A stretch of 45,280 nucleotides of DNA, taken from NCBI GenBank assembly GCA_900547645.1, contig URHP01000005.1, forward strand, positions 1 to 45,280. The letters run 5' to 3'. The position numbers and the translations under genes were made by a program. Shown one piece after another: positions 17,415 through 26,109 of this stretch. The stretch comes from an uncultured Eubacteriales bacterium. Lineage in GTDB: Bacteria; Bacillota; Clostridia; Christensenellales; Borkfalkiaceae. The number at the start of each line of letters is the position of its first letter. The first letter of the stretch is position 1. Below the pieces are notes generated by a model. That model did no database searches. It saw only the letters and a program-made list of their open reading frames with translations, and was not told the origin of the DNA.

Positions 17415-19067
17415 ATGAAACGGCTTTTGACCGGCGTGCTGTCATTGTGTATGTTAAACGGCGTTGTCGCTGCGAATGCTGCTTCCGTTCCCGGTATCAT
17501 TTCGGTGGACGACGGTACGGTGTTCGGACCGCCCGCTTATGCCGGTATGTCCGAATACAGCGCAGATGAGGTCGGAGAAGTGATCGATCGCGTATGGACT
17601 TATTATTCCTCCAATTATTTTACCGATTCTTGGAATTGGACGGACGCCACATTTCATCTCGGTGCATTGGAGGCATACAAAGCTACGGGGCGGCAGGAAT
17701 ATTATGACCGCACCTATCGGTATGCAGAGGGATACTCTTGGGAGTGCAATTACGGAACGCCGACTACGTATCTGGATGATATTGCCTCATCCATGGTATA
17801 CTGTGTGCTCCATGGGCTTGCTCCTGCCGATTATAAATTAAGCGGCGTAAAAAAGGCTCTCGATTTCACATACGGGCACAGCATGCTGGACTATTCCTGG
17901 GTGGATGAGATCTATATGGTCGGGTTGGCGCAGACCTATCTTTCGCAGGCAACGGAAGATCCGAAATACTCGGCAATCGATCTTGAATCCTATCTTTTTT
18001 ACAGGGAGAAGTTCTTTGATCCGGAGGATATGCTCTGGTATCGGGATGCAAAATATCTGTACACGTCAGATAATCCGCTCGGGCAGTCATCCAACGGAAA
18101 AAAGGTTTTCTGGGGCAGAGGCAATGCCTGGGTATATGTCTCTTTGGCACAGCGGATGGAGTATATGGATCCTTCCGATCCCGCTTACCCCATCTACCGG
18201 AATGATTTTCTCATGATGAGCGAAGGGATCCGCCGCGCGCAGCGGGCGGATGGCGTGTGGAATCCCAATTTGGGCGATCCCGAAGACAATGCCGGCAAAG
18301 AGATGACCGGAACGGGCGGCTTTGTTTACGGCATGGCTCTCGGTGTGCGTCTTGGGATTTTGGATGCGGAGACTTACATCCCCGTGCTGCAGCGGGCATA
18401 TGAGACGATCGTAAACGAATGCATCTTTGAAAACGGTTTTGTCGGCTACTGTCAGCCGGTCGGCTGGCAGCCGGACGGGTACACGGGCGAAGAATCAATG
18501 CGCGACAGCACGAATGCGTTCGGCGTCGGCCTACAGCTTATGGGGTTGTCGCAGTTCATGCGTCTGTGTGCAGACTATGAAGCCCTCGAACTCAATGCGC
18601 CGGTACAAGCGTTTCAAGCGGAAAATGCGATATATACGGTGGACGACGGCTGGTATAAGGGGCCCATGGTCGCTGAAACTTCCGCAAGGACGGAGACGGG
18701 CAACGGCGCTGCAAATCTTGTGAACGGCGTTTGGACACGGGAAAACGTTGGCTCGCGCTTCTCCGCATACGGCTTGCTTTCATCGCCCGTCACGGTCGAA
18801 GTTTCGTTTGCCGAAGAGCTCCGCGTCGGAAAGATCGCCGTCAATCCCTATTCCGATCGGGCGTATCAGTATACGTTGGAACTCTGGAATGGTGAAAACT
18901 GGATCATGGTCGTGGATACGACCAAGGAATCATTCGGCATGAGCTATCTGAACAAATTCACCTTTGAACCGGTGACCTGTACGGCTCTTCGGTTTACGGG
19001 ATACGGCTGTTGGAGCGAGTCAACCGATATGTTCAGTATCCGCGAACTGTTGATATACGAACAATAG
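17415..19067 (+). CDS. Secreted GH105-type unsaturated uronyl hydrolase with F5/8 C domain
   Basis: This 550-residue protein has a cleavable signal peptide (about 1-23, ending ANA). Residues about 40-390 form an alpha/alpha barrel with GH105 marks: SWVDEIYM, in which D164 corresponds to the general-acid aspartate of YteR-type enzymes, the FWGRGNAW motif near residue 234, and GTGGFVYGM. GH105 enzymes remove the unsaturated uronic acid left by rhamnogalacturonan or other uronate lyases. Residues about 405-548 form a discoidin (F5/8 type C) domain, usually a sugar-binding module. Most GH105 enzymes are cytoplasmic and single-domain, so export and this fusion are notable. The start codon follows GGAGGAGG at 17401-17408; a longer start upstream would overlap the SGNH gene and lose the signal peptide. 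The operon continues 24 bases later. Confidence 0.85.
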   Translation: MKRLLTGVLSLCMLNGVVAANAASVPGIISVDDGTVFGPPAYAGMSEYSADEVGEVIDRVWTYYSSNYFTDSWNWTDATFHLGALEAYKATGRQEYYDRTYRYAEGYSWECNYGTPTTYLDDIASSMVYCVLHGLAPADYKLSGVKKALDFTYGHSMLDYSWVDEIYMVGLAQTYLSQATEDPKYSAIDLESYLFYREKFFDPEDMLWYRDAKYLYTSDNPLGQSSNGKKVFWGRGNAWVYVSLAQRMEYMDPSDPAYPIYRNDFLMMSEGIRRAQRADGVWNPNLGDPEDNAGKEMTGTGGFVYGMALGVRLGILDAETYIPVLQRAYETIVNECIFENGFVGYCQPVGWQPDGYTGEESMRDSTNAFGVGLQLMGLSQFMRLCADYEALELNAPVQAFQAENAIYTVDDGWYKGPMVAETSARTETGNGAANLVNGVWTRENVGSRFSAYGLLSSPVTVEVSFAEELRVGKIAVNPYSDRAYQYTLELWNGENWIMVVDTTKESFGMSYLNKFTFEPVTCTALRFTGYGCWSESTDMFSIRELLIYEQ

Positions 19068-19091
19068 TCTGAGATGATAAGGAGGATTTCT

Positions 19092-21917
19092 ATGAAACGG
19101 TCGAAAAAAATGATTACGGTTGCGGTCATATGCATCTTCGCACTTGTGTGTGCGGTTGCGGCGGCTTGCGGCGGCGGTGACGGTACCTCGTTGCCCGTCT
19201 ATGCCGTGACAATCGTTCAGAGCGAACACGGCAGTCTGACTGCGGATAAGACGCAGGTTGAAGAGGGCGGAATGGTGACATTCACCGCACAGCCGGCGGA
19301 CGGCTACGCGCTTTCTTCCCTTACCGTGAACGGAGAAAGCGTCTCGGTTTCGGAAAACGAATACACGCTGTACGATGTCCGCGGCGATGTAACGGCATCG
19401 GCACAGTTCGCACCGGCGGACATCGTGGTCCGGTTCTATGACGGGGCAGGAACGCTTTTATTTCAGCGGGAAGCGCCGTCCGGAACGACTGTAGAATATG
19501 TGGGCAGTACGCCGGAGAAGGCACTCGATGAGGTCCATTATTACGTGTTCGAGGGGTGGTACGACGCCCCCGAAAACGGTACAAAAATCGAAGACTTCAC
19601 GTTTACGCAATCAGCCGATCTGTATGCGTATTTTACCGCGATGCCGTATACAGCGCAGCTGAACACTTCTTCTCTGTCGCTGAAACTGCTTGAAACGGCT
19701 GCGCTCGCCGTTCAGACGGATCTTCCGGAACAGTTGCGCGCCGTCAAATGGTCAACGAGCGATCCCGCAGTCGCAGAGGTCTCTTCAGACGGTGTGATCA
19801 CGGCAATCGGCGGCGGAGAAGCGACGGTCAGCGCGGTCCTCGGCGGGCGGGATCTGGCGTGTACCGTGACGGTGCAGAGCAATGCTTCGGGGATGCGCGC
19901 CAACTATGTTTACGGGGCCGGATATGTTAATTATCGCGGCGACGTGGGCACAATTTATAGTGCGCAGGCCAATATCACGGACGCAGACGGGGAAGAAGTG
20001 CGGTATGCCTATGTGGATTATTCCGTTGACATTGCGATCGATGCGGAGACGACGGGCAATTTTGGATTGCAGGCACATAAGGCGGTTGGCTCCGGCGGCA
20101 ATGTACTTTCTGCCTATCAGTTCAATTTTGAAACGACTCTTTCAGATAATGTCTGTCTCAAGCGCAGCGGGATCACCGTGAGCGGTACAACATGTACGTA
20201 TCCTTTGGAAGTGGGCAACGTGTATAATTTCCGTATGGTGACATCCCCCGCGCAGGAAGGATTTACGCGTGTCGCGTGCTATATTGATGGGAATCGGGTA
20301 ATTGATGCGACCGTGCAGGACGTCGATGCAAGCGGCACCCTGTGCGGCCTGAGATTGGCGGCAATGGTATCCAATCGTTTTGCCAATATCGTCATCAAAG
20401 ACAACACGCCCGTATACAGTGTGACCGTACAGCCTTCGCAGGGCGGCACGGTTTCGGCGACGGAATCCGTTGTGCATGGTCAGCCGCTCACCGTCACCCT
20501 TGCCGCCGAAACGGGATATGAATTCAGCACGCTTACAGTAAACGGCGAAAATGTGACGGCGCAGGTCGATGACGGGATGTATACCATACCGGAGGTAACG
20601 GAGGATCTCACGATTTCGGCAGCCTTTGTGCGCCTGTATGCTGTAACGGTCGTGCCGTCCCAATACGGCGCCATCATTGCGGATAAAACGGAGGTCCGGG
20701 CAGGAGGATCCGTTGTGCTTACCATTGTACCTGATTCTGGATACAGGCTGCAGTCGCTCTGTGTAAACGAAGAGCCCGTTTCGGTCTCGCTGTCACAATA
20801 TACCGTTGAAAACGTATCTTCCGATCTGAACATCACGGCGACATTCGAATTGATCCCCGAGACGCAGGTTTCCGTTTCCTTCTATGTAGACCGTGTGCTG
20901 CTTGCAACGGTCACTGCAGAGAAGGGGAGCGCGGTCACGCCGCCAGCGGCGACGAAAGCAGATTCCGGAATGACAAAATACACCTTCCGTGAATGGCAGA
21001 TGCAGGATGGGACTCCGGTCACGGAATTTGTGTTTGAGGAGGACATCTCCCTGTATGCTGCGTTCGATGAGAGCAAGTATTCGATCCGGCTCGATGTCCT
21101 GTCCTGCGAATTATACGCGCTTGACGAGATCGCGCTGACCGCTTCCACAGACAATCCTGCCGGGGCGGAATATACATGGTCTACAACGAATGCAAAGGCC
21201 GCCGAAGTGCATAATGGTGCCGTATTGGCAGTCGGGACGGGTACGGCGGAGATCACCGCGGAAGCGGACGGCGTAACGGCAACCTGCTCTATTACGGTAA
21301 AAACGGCGGAAGGCTATACGCTTCAGAATGTGCTCAACGGCGGTGCGGCAAGTTATGAAAACGGAGTTCTGACGCTCGGCGAAAAGAATACAAGCGGCAC
21401 AGGCGGCAGGGGAACGCAGTCGGATGTCTTTTATGAGGGCGAAAAGATCGACTATGTCTATCTTGACATGGAAATCAACTGGCACATCGGCAGTTCCATC
21501 GGTACGGGCGCAAATGCGGGGATTCAGTTTACCAAAACGGAAACCTCTTCCGGAAGCGTTTCAACGGGGTATCAGCTCAGCTTTATGACAAGCGATCTTG
21601 TGGCAACAAACAATGTGGTGCTCAAACGCAACGGTGCTCAGATCGCGGGCGACAATACGACGGCGACGGTCAGGCTGGAGGCAGGGAAAACGTATCGCTT
21701 CCGGATCGTAACCGCAGCATCGGAAGACGGCGGCATGGATATTAAGGTGTACATTGATGGGGAACTGTGCATTTCGTATACGGATGAAACTCCTCTCAGC
21801 GGCACTTGTACGGGGATCCGCTGCGCCAATATGATCGACTGGGACAACTTGCACAAAGTGGCGCTTGTCTCCGTGAAAGACAATTCTCCGAATACCGACG
21901 GTTCTTCCGGCGAATAA
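19092..21917 (+). CDS. Repeat-rich surface lipoprotein (bacterial-repeat, InlB, BIG2 and jelly-roll modules)
   Basis: This protein of 941 residues has a lipoprotein-type signal with lipidation probably at C26 (AVAAAC). A block of domains occurs twice. First copy: bacterial repeat (about 37-102), InlB-like repeat (about 107-180), BIG2-like Ig domain (about 185-265, SDPAVAEVSSDGVITA), jelly roll (about 270-438). Second copy: two bacterial repeats (about 440-512, 514-585), InlB-like (592-660), BIG2-like (663-740), jelly roll (744-930). The jelly rolls share VVLKRNG or VCLKRSG and a V-R-or-K-YIDG element. No catalytic residues are apparent. It is the last gene of the SGNH/GH105 operon and most likely binds polysaccharide at the cell surface. 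Start chosen at 19092 after GGAGGA; the in-frame ATG at 19074 lies before the ribosome site. Confidence 0.8.
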   Translation: MKRSKKMITVAVICIFALVCAVAAACGGGDGTSLPVYAVTIVQSEHGSLTADKTQVEEGGMVTFTAQPADGYALSSLTVNGESVSVSENEYTLYDVRGDVTASAQFAPADIVVRFYDGAGTLLFQREAPSGTTVEYVGSTPEKALDEVHYYVFEGWYDAPENGTKIEDFTFTQSADLYAYFTAMPYTAQLNTSSLSLKLLETAALAVQTDLPEQLRAVKWSTSDPAVAEVSSDGVITAIGGGEATVSAVLGGRDLACTVTVQSNASGMRANYVYGAGYVNYRGDVGTIYSAQANITDADGEEVRYAYVDYSVDIAIDAETTGNFGLQAHKAVGSGGNVLSAYQFNFETTLSDNVCLKRSGITVSGTTCTYPLEVGNVYNFRMVTSPAQEGFTRVACYIDGNRVIDATVQDVDASGTLCGLRLAAMVSNRFANIVIKDNTPVYSVTVQPSQGGTVSATESVVHGQPLTVTLAAETGYEFSTLTVNGENVTAQVDDGMYTIPEVTEDLTISAAFVRLYAVTVVPSQYGAIIADKTEVRAGGSVVLTIVPDSGYRLQSLCVNEEPVSVSLSQYTVENVSSDLNITATFELIPETQVSVSFYVDRVLLATVTAEKGSAVTPPAATKADSGMTKYTFREWQMQDGTPVTEFVFEEDISLYAAFDESKYSIRLDVLSCELYALDEIALTASTDNPAGAEYTWSTTNAKAAEVHNGAVLAVGTGTAEITAEADGVTATCSITVKTAEGYTLQNVLNGGAASYENGVLTLGEKNTSGTGGRGTQSDVFYEGEKIDYVYLDMEINWHIGSSIGTGANAGIQFTKTETSSGSVSTGYQLSFMTSDLVATNNVVLKRNGAQIAGDNTTATVRLEAGKTYRFRIVTAASEDGGMDIKVYIDGELCISYTDETPLSGTCTGIRCANMIDWDNLHKVALVSVKDNSPNTDGSSGE

Positions 21918-21940
21918 TAGGAATTTTCTGCTGCAACGGC

Positions 21941-21972
21941 ATGGGCGGCGCATCGGAAGATGCGCCGCCCAT
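21941..21972 (+). terminator. Stem-loop ending the SGNH/GH105 operon
   Basis: A perfect 14-base GC-rich stem (21941-21954 with 21959-21972) encloses a GGAA tetraloop, 24 bases after the stop codon. The following TGCTTTGGGTTT is only partly T-rich, but the hairpin is very stable. Confidence 0.7.
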
Positions 21973-22128
21973 TGCTTTGGGTTTCAGAATTTATTTGCAA
22001 ACGACTTATAAGATTTTACAGATGCGTTTTGGGGGTTCGCAAAGGGTGAATAATTGTGCAATAATTTGTGCAGAACTCTTGCATTTAATTTAAAGTTGCG
22101 CTTTATGAATTGAATTATCACAAAATAA

Positions 22129-22157
22129 TTGCTTTTTTTGTCGAATTATGGTATTCT
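22129..22157 (+). promoter_or_regulatory. Possible orphan promoter in an AT-rich gap
   Basis: TTGCTT (22129-22134), a 17-base spacer and TATTCT (22152-22157) form a plausible sigma-A promoter. No intact gene follows; only the InlB-repeat fragment ending at 22454 lies downstream. It may be the promoter of a gene since deleted. The rest of the stretch 21973-22259 is AT-rich and shows nothing else. Confidence 0.3.
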
Positions 22158-22259
22158 AATAACGCTACACAACTTGATTTTCATTTCATGGGTTACATCT
22201 CGCCATAGGTGTATAATTATTGTTTTTACGGAAGGAATGCTCTCGACTTTTTGTTTTAG

Positions 22260-22454
22260 AAAATTATAAGTTTGGGAGACCAAAATCATATCTATATCTT
22301 TCCGATATTATGTCCACAAAAACATTCCGTAGAGCCGGAATATGTGAATATATGGAACTTTGATACAGATACTTTGCCGGAAGCCAAATATAACGAAGAA
22401 GGCGAGGCATTGTATCAGGAAACACGGTTGTATGCCAAATGGTATTTACAATAG
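22260..22454 (+). pseudogene. C-terminal fragment of an InlB-repeat surface protein
   Basis: An open stretch of about 64 codons between a TAG (22257-22259) and the TAG at 22452-22454 ends with WNFDTDTLPEAKY..YQETRLYAKWY. This is the end of an InlB/Flg_new-type beta repeat, which typically closes with LYAKW. No start codon with a ribosome site is present and the rest of the protein is missing, so this is the tail of a deleted surface-protein gene. A short start-like ATG at 22237 (after GGAAGG) runs out after 10 codons in another frame, consistent with a frameshift or deletion. Confidence 0.5.
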
Positions 22455-22456
22455 AA

Positions 22457-22491
22457 AACTCCCGCGGGCATGGGTTTTGCCCGCGGGAGTT
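22457..22491. terminator. Bidirectional terminator between the accessory locus and leuS
   Basis: A perfect 14-base stem (22457-22470 with 22478-22491) is flanked by GAAAA on the left and GTATTTTTC on the right, so it has a T-tract in both directions. It ends leuS transcripts from the right, and any transcript from the accessory side. Confidence 0.88.
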
Positions 22492-22505
22492 GTATTTTTC
22501 AAACA

Positions 22506-24935
22506 TTATCCTACGATGAGATTGACAAGCCGTCCGGAAACGACGATGCACTTTTTCACCGATTTGCCCGCCGTTTTTTCCTGCACTTCGGGCAGGGCGA
22601 GGACAAGGGCTTTGATCTCGTCTTCCGTGGCGGAGGTGGAGATCATCGCGCGGCACGCCATCTTGCTGTTGACCTGTACGGCGTACTCTTTTTCGTCGAG
22701 CGCGAGCGCCTTTTCATCGGCGACGGGATAGCGTTCTTCAAAGACAAAGTCGCGTCCGCCGCATTCCTCCCACAGCTCTTCGCAGAAGTGGGGCGCGAAG
22801 GGGGCGAGCAGCAGAACAAGATCGCGCGCCGCCGCCTTTTCCGTCGCGACGTTCCGCTTTTCCAGCGCGTCATACTTCGCCAGCGCATTGACAAGTTCCA
22901 TGATGCGCGCGATTGCCGTGTTGAAGGAGAACGCTTCCAGATCCTTGGTCACGCGGTCGATCGCGTAGTTTTTTGCGTAGTCGAGCGCCTTTTCGTCTGC
23001 GCCGTATGCCGCGTCCTTGTTGACCTTATAGCCGTTGATCTTCAGAACGAGCTTTTCCACGCGGTCCATAAATTTGGCGATCGCCTTGATGCCGTCGTCG
23101 TTCCATGGACCGCCCTCGGTATAGGAAAATCCGAACATGAGGTAGAGACGGAAGGCGTCCGAACCGTATGTCTCCACATACTCGTCGGGGGAGACGATAT
23201 TGCCGTGCGACTTGCTCATGCGGTTTCCGTCGGGACCGAGAATGACGCCCTGGTGTACGAGCCGCCTGAAGGGCTCGGAAAAATCGAGGTATCCCATGTC
23301 GCGCAGCGCTTTGGTGAAGAAGCGCGCGTAGAGCAGGTGCATGCAGGCGTGTTCCGCACCGCCCACATAGACGTCTACGGGCAGCATTTTATCGACTGCT
23401 TCGCGGGAGAACGGCTCTTTATCGTTGTGCGCGTCCGCATAGCGCAGATAGTACCAGCTTGAACAGACAAAGGTGTCCAGCGTATCGGGATCACGCGTCG
23501 CTTCGCCGCCGCACTTGGGGCAGACGGTGCGCATGAATTTTTCGCATTTGGCGAGCGGAGATTTTCCGTCCGGACGGAATTCCACTTCGTAGGGAAGGCG
23601 CACGGGCAGATCCTTTTCGGGGACGGGCACCGCGCCGCATTTTTCGCAGTGAATGACGGGAATGGGCGCCCCCCAATACCGCTGACGGGAGACCAGCCAG
23701 TCCCTCAGGCGGTAGTTGACCTTTTTTCCGCCCTTGCCCAGCTTGGAAATGTACGCCGCGACTTCCGCGCGTGCTTCCTCGCCGAACAATCCGTCAAATT
23801 GGAGCGAACCCACCATGATGCCGTCTTCGGTAAAGGGGAGCTCTGTCTCGCCGCCCTTCTTTTCAATGACCTTGACGATGGGAAGGCCGTATTTGGTGGC
23901 AAAGGCGTAGTCGCGTTCGTCGTGTGCGGGGACCGCCATCACCGCGCCCGTGCCGTAGCTTGCCAGCACATAGTCCGCAAGCCAGACGGGGATCTTCTTG
24001 CCGTTAACGGGATTGGTGCAGTACGCCCCCGTGAACACGCCCGTCTTTTCCCGCGTGGAGGAAAGGCGCTCGATCTCGTTTGCCTTAGCCGTCTGCGCAA
24101 TGTATGCTTCCACGGCGTCGCGCTGTTCGGGCGTCGTCAGGGTGCGAGCGAGGGGATGCTCGGGCGCAAGCACCACATAGGTCACGCCGAATATCGTGTC
24201 GCAGCGCGTCGTGTATACGCGCAGCTTGTCGCCGCTCTCGCATTCAAATTCGATCTCGCAGCCCGTGGATTTGCCGATCCAGTTGCGTTGCATGTTCTTG
24301 GTCTTTTCGGGCCAGTCGAGGGTGTCGAGCCCCGTCAGAAGCTCTTCCGCATAGTCGGTGATCTTGAAGAACCACTGCGTCAGGTTCTTTCTGACGACTT
24401 CCGTGCCGCAGCGTTCGCACCTGCCGCCCTCCGCCTGTTCGTTGGCGAGCACCGTCTGGCAGGAAGGGCACCAGTTGACGGGCGCTTCCTTGCGGTAGGC
24501 GAGTCCCTTTTTGTAGAGCTGCAGGAACATCCACTGCGTCCATTTGTAGTAATCTTCCTCGCAGGTCTTGACTTCCGCCGACCAGTCGAACATGGCGCCC
24601 ATGGCGCGGAGCTGTCCTTCCATCGTTTCAATGTTCTTATCGGTGGAATCCTTGGGGTGGATGCCCGTCTTGATCGCGTAATTTTCGGCGGGCAGACCGA
24701 ATGCGTCGAAGCCCATGGGCTGGAACACGTTGTAGCCCTGCATCCGCTTGAAGCGGGCGTAGGAGTCGGTGGGACCGTAGTTGTACCAATGCCCGATGTG
24801 CAGCTTCGCGCCGGAAGGGTAGGAGAACATCTCAAGCACATAGTATTTGCTGCGCTCCGACTTCCTGTCGAACTGATTGAGTTTCGCCTTTTCCCAGCGC
24901 GCCTGCCACTTGCGCTCGACCGAATGAAAATCCAT
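22506..24935 (-). CDS. leuS: Leucyl-tRNA synthetase
   Basis: This 809-residue class I synthetase charges tRNA-Leu. It has the HIGH signature as [12 protein letters not shown] (about residues 44-55), the zinc-ribbon-like CPSC..CERC region around 160-185, the CP1 editing domain (about 220-400, with the [12 protein letters not shown] threonine-rich motif that clears mischarged amino acids), and KMSKS as RMSKSHGN (about 573). Length matches bacterial LeuRS. It is transcribed alone, ending at the bidirectional terminator. The start follows GAGAGGAAA on the minus strand. No T-box is visible in its short leader. Confidence 0.98.
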   Translation of the reverse strand: MDFHSVERKWQARWEKAKLNQFDRKSERSKYYVLEMFSYPSGAKLHIGHWYNYGPTDSYARFKRMQGYNVFQPMGFDAFGLPAENYAIKTGIHPKDSTDKNIETMEGQLRAMGAMFDWSAEVKTCEEDYYKWTQWMFLQLYKKGLAYRKEAPVNWCPSCQTVLANEQAEGGRCERCGTEVVRKNLTQWFFKITDYAEELLTGLDTLDWPEKTKNMQRNWIGKSTGCEIEFECESGDKLRVYTTRCDTIFGVTYVVLAPEHPLARTLTTPEQRDAVEAYIAQTAKANEIERLSSTREKTGVFTGAYCTNPVNGKKIPVWLADYVLASYGTGAVMAVPAHDERDYAFATKYGLPIVKVIEKKGGETELPFTEDGIMVGSLQFDGLFGEEARAEVAAYISKLGKGGKKVNYRLRDWLVSRQRYWGAPIPVIHCEKCGAVPVPEKDLPVRLPYEVEFRPDGKSPLAKCEKFMRTVCPKCGGEATRDPDTLDTFVCSSWYYLRYADAHNDKEPFSREAVDKMLPVDVYVGGAEHACMHLLYARFFTKALRDMGYLDFSEPFRRLVHQGVILGPDGNRMSKSHGNIVSPDEYVETYGSDAFRLYLMFGFSYTEGGPWNDDGIKAIAKFMDRVEKLVLKINGYKVNKDAAYGADEKALDYAKNYAIDRVTKDLEAFSFNTAIARIMELVNALAKYDALEKRNVATEKAAARDLVLLLAPFAPHFCEELWEECGGRDFVFEERYPVADEKALALDEKEYAVQVNSKMACRAMISTSATEDEIKALVLALPEVQEKTAGKSVKKCIVVSGRLVNLIVG

Positions 24936-24972
24936 GTTGTTTCCTCTCGTGATCTGAAATGCTTTTCACCCC

Positions 24973-25001
24973 ATTTTACTATGGAACGGACGGAAAGTCA
25001 A
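24973..25001 (-). promoter_or_regulatory. Sigma-A promoter of leuS
   Basis: On the minus strand TTGACT (complement of 24996-25001), a 17-base spacer and TAAAAT (complement of 24973-24978). Transcription would start near 24966, giving a leader of about 30 bases, too short for a T-box. Confidence 0.75.
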
Positions 25002-25087
25002 GCCGCGCGCCCGCCTTTTGGCAAATTCGTGCATTTTGCCCGAAAGCCGCGCCTGCGGAAAGCCGCGTTTTTTTGCAGAGAAATAAA

Positions 25088-25804
25088 ATGCCGGAAACTT
25101 CATACAATAGACATGTGGAAACTCTTTTTTTGTCCGAACGCAGGGAGAACGCGGCGTTTCTTTCCTATCTTTATAATACGCTGCTGGCAGACGTCATCGC
25201 TGCGGACGGCAGGGGAGAACTCTCCTTTTCGGGCGAACGCGCGGCGATCGAACTGTGCGTTCCGTCTGCGGAGGCGATCGCTCCCGCCGCGGCGGACGCC
25301 GTGACCGAGGTGCTGTGCGTCGGCTATAAGTACCGCTTTCTGGAACGGCGGCTGAGCGTCAGTCTTTCGCGCAGGGAACGCCGCCTTCTGGCGGCGGCGC
25401 TCATTGCCGCGGACTACGAAGGGGACGCGGCATATGTGCGGCGGAAGGTGCTGCCGCTGCGCTCCTGCGCCGTGGACGGCGTGTATGCGTTCCGGCTTGC
25501 CGCCCTTCGGGAAAAGTGGGAAAAGATCGTGCGCTACGTTCCCGCGGGCTTCTCCTCGCACGACCTTGAAAAGTTCTGCGAATTTCTCGCGGGGGAGAGC
25601 ACGAACAAAATTTATCTGAAGGGGAACGCGGTGTACGGCGCGGATTTTTCGCCGCTGCGCCGCAGCCGCCTGACGGGGGAGGAGGACGCGGAAACGGAGA
25701 TCGTTCTGGCGGATGCGGGCTTTATCTACTGTCTGGGAGACGTCGAAGATTCCCTCGGCGATTTTCTGCAAAAATATTACGCCGAGCGCGCGATATTTTC
25801 TTGA
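25088..25804 (+). CDS. ytxC: YtxC-like protein (putative sporulation-associated)
   Basis: This protein of 238 residues resembles the YtxC-like family of spore-forming Bacillota, whose gene lies next to thrS in Bacillus subtilis, as here. It is acidic and helical, with no signal peptide or membrane segment. Recognisable stretches include YKYRFLERRL, a helical SRRERRLLAAALIAAD, and a C-terminal EDSLGDFLQKYYAE. The biochemical role is unknown for the whole family. The start at 25088 is preferred, although the ribosome site is weak (GAGA), because the longer frame from 24959 runs through non-coding sequence of the divergent promoter region. The thrS promoter -35 box overlaps its stop codon. Confidence 0.6.
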   Translation: MPETSYNRHVETLFLSERRENAAFLSYLYNTLLADVIAADGRGELSFSGERAAIELCVPSAEAIAPAAADAVTEVLCVGYKYRFLERRLSVSLSRRERRLLAAALIAADYEGDAAYVRRKVLPLRSCAVDGVYAFRLAALREKWEKIVRYVPAGFSSHDLEKFCEFLAGESTNKIYLKGNAVYGADFSPLRRSRLTGEEDAETEIVLADAGFIYCLGDVEDSLGDFLQKYYAERAIFS

Positions 25805-25829
25805 CAAAACTTGTCCGGTGGGGTACAAT
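25801..25829 (+). promoter_or_regulatory. Sigma-A promoter of thrS
   Basis: TTGACA (25801-25806), a 17-base spacer and TACAAT (25824-25829). The -35 box overlaps the stop codon of the ytxC-like gene. Transcription starts near 25836, directly before the T-box leader. Confidence 0.85.
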
Positions 25830-25835
25830 AGCGGT

Positions 25836-26045
25836 ACTTCGGAACAAGTAGCGCCGTCATGCCTGCGTTCAGAGAGCGGATCCGTCGGCTGGAAGATCTG
25901 CTGCGGCGGGCGGAGTGCGAAACCATCCGATTTTATCAAATTTCAGAAATGAGCGGCTGTTTTGAACGGCAATTAAGGTGGAACCGCGCGGAATTCCTGC
26001 GTCCTTAAATTCCCTCGCAAAGAGGGGTTTAGGGGCGCGTTTTTG
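25836..26045 (+). promoter_or_regulatory. T-box riboswitch controlling thrS
   Basis: The leader contains the conserved T-box sequence AAGGTGGAACCGCG (25975-25988). A competing terminator follows: left arm from about 26000, right arm 26022-26037, and T-run 26040-26044. CCTT at 26003-26006 can pair either with AAGG of the T-box (antiterminator) or inside the terminator. The bulge TGGA would pair with an acceptor end UCCA, as expected for a tRNA with discriminator U. A threonine codon ACC at 25922-25924, followed by A, lies on the 3-prime side of the long Stem I region and is the best specifier candidate. Uncharged tRNA-Thr should therefore permit thrS expression. Confidence 0.93.
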
Positions 26046-26109
26046 TTGTATTTTGCGCCCTGCACAGTACTATGTCAGACATAATAACCGCATTTACGGG
26101 AGGAAAATC

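Noticed and set aside
23649..25304. Long plus-strand open frame (551 codons) opposite leuS
   Set aside because: It is the antisense of a certain leuS gene and runs into its promoter; long antisense frames arise from the GC-rich third positions.
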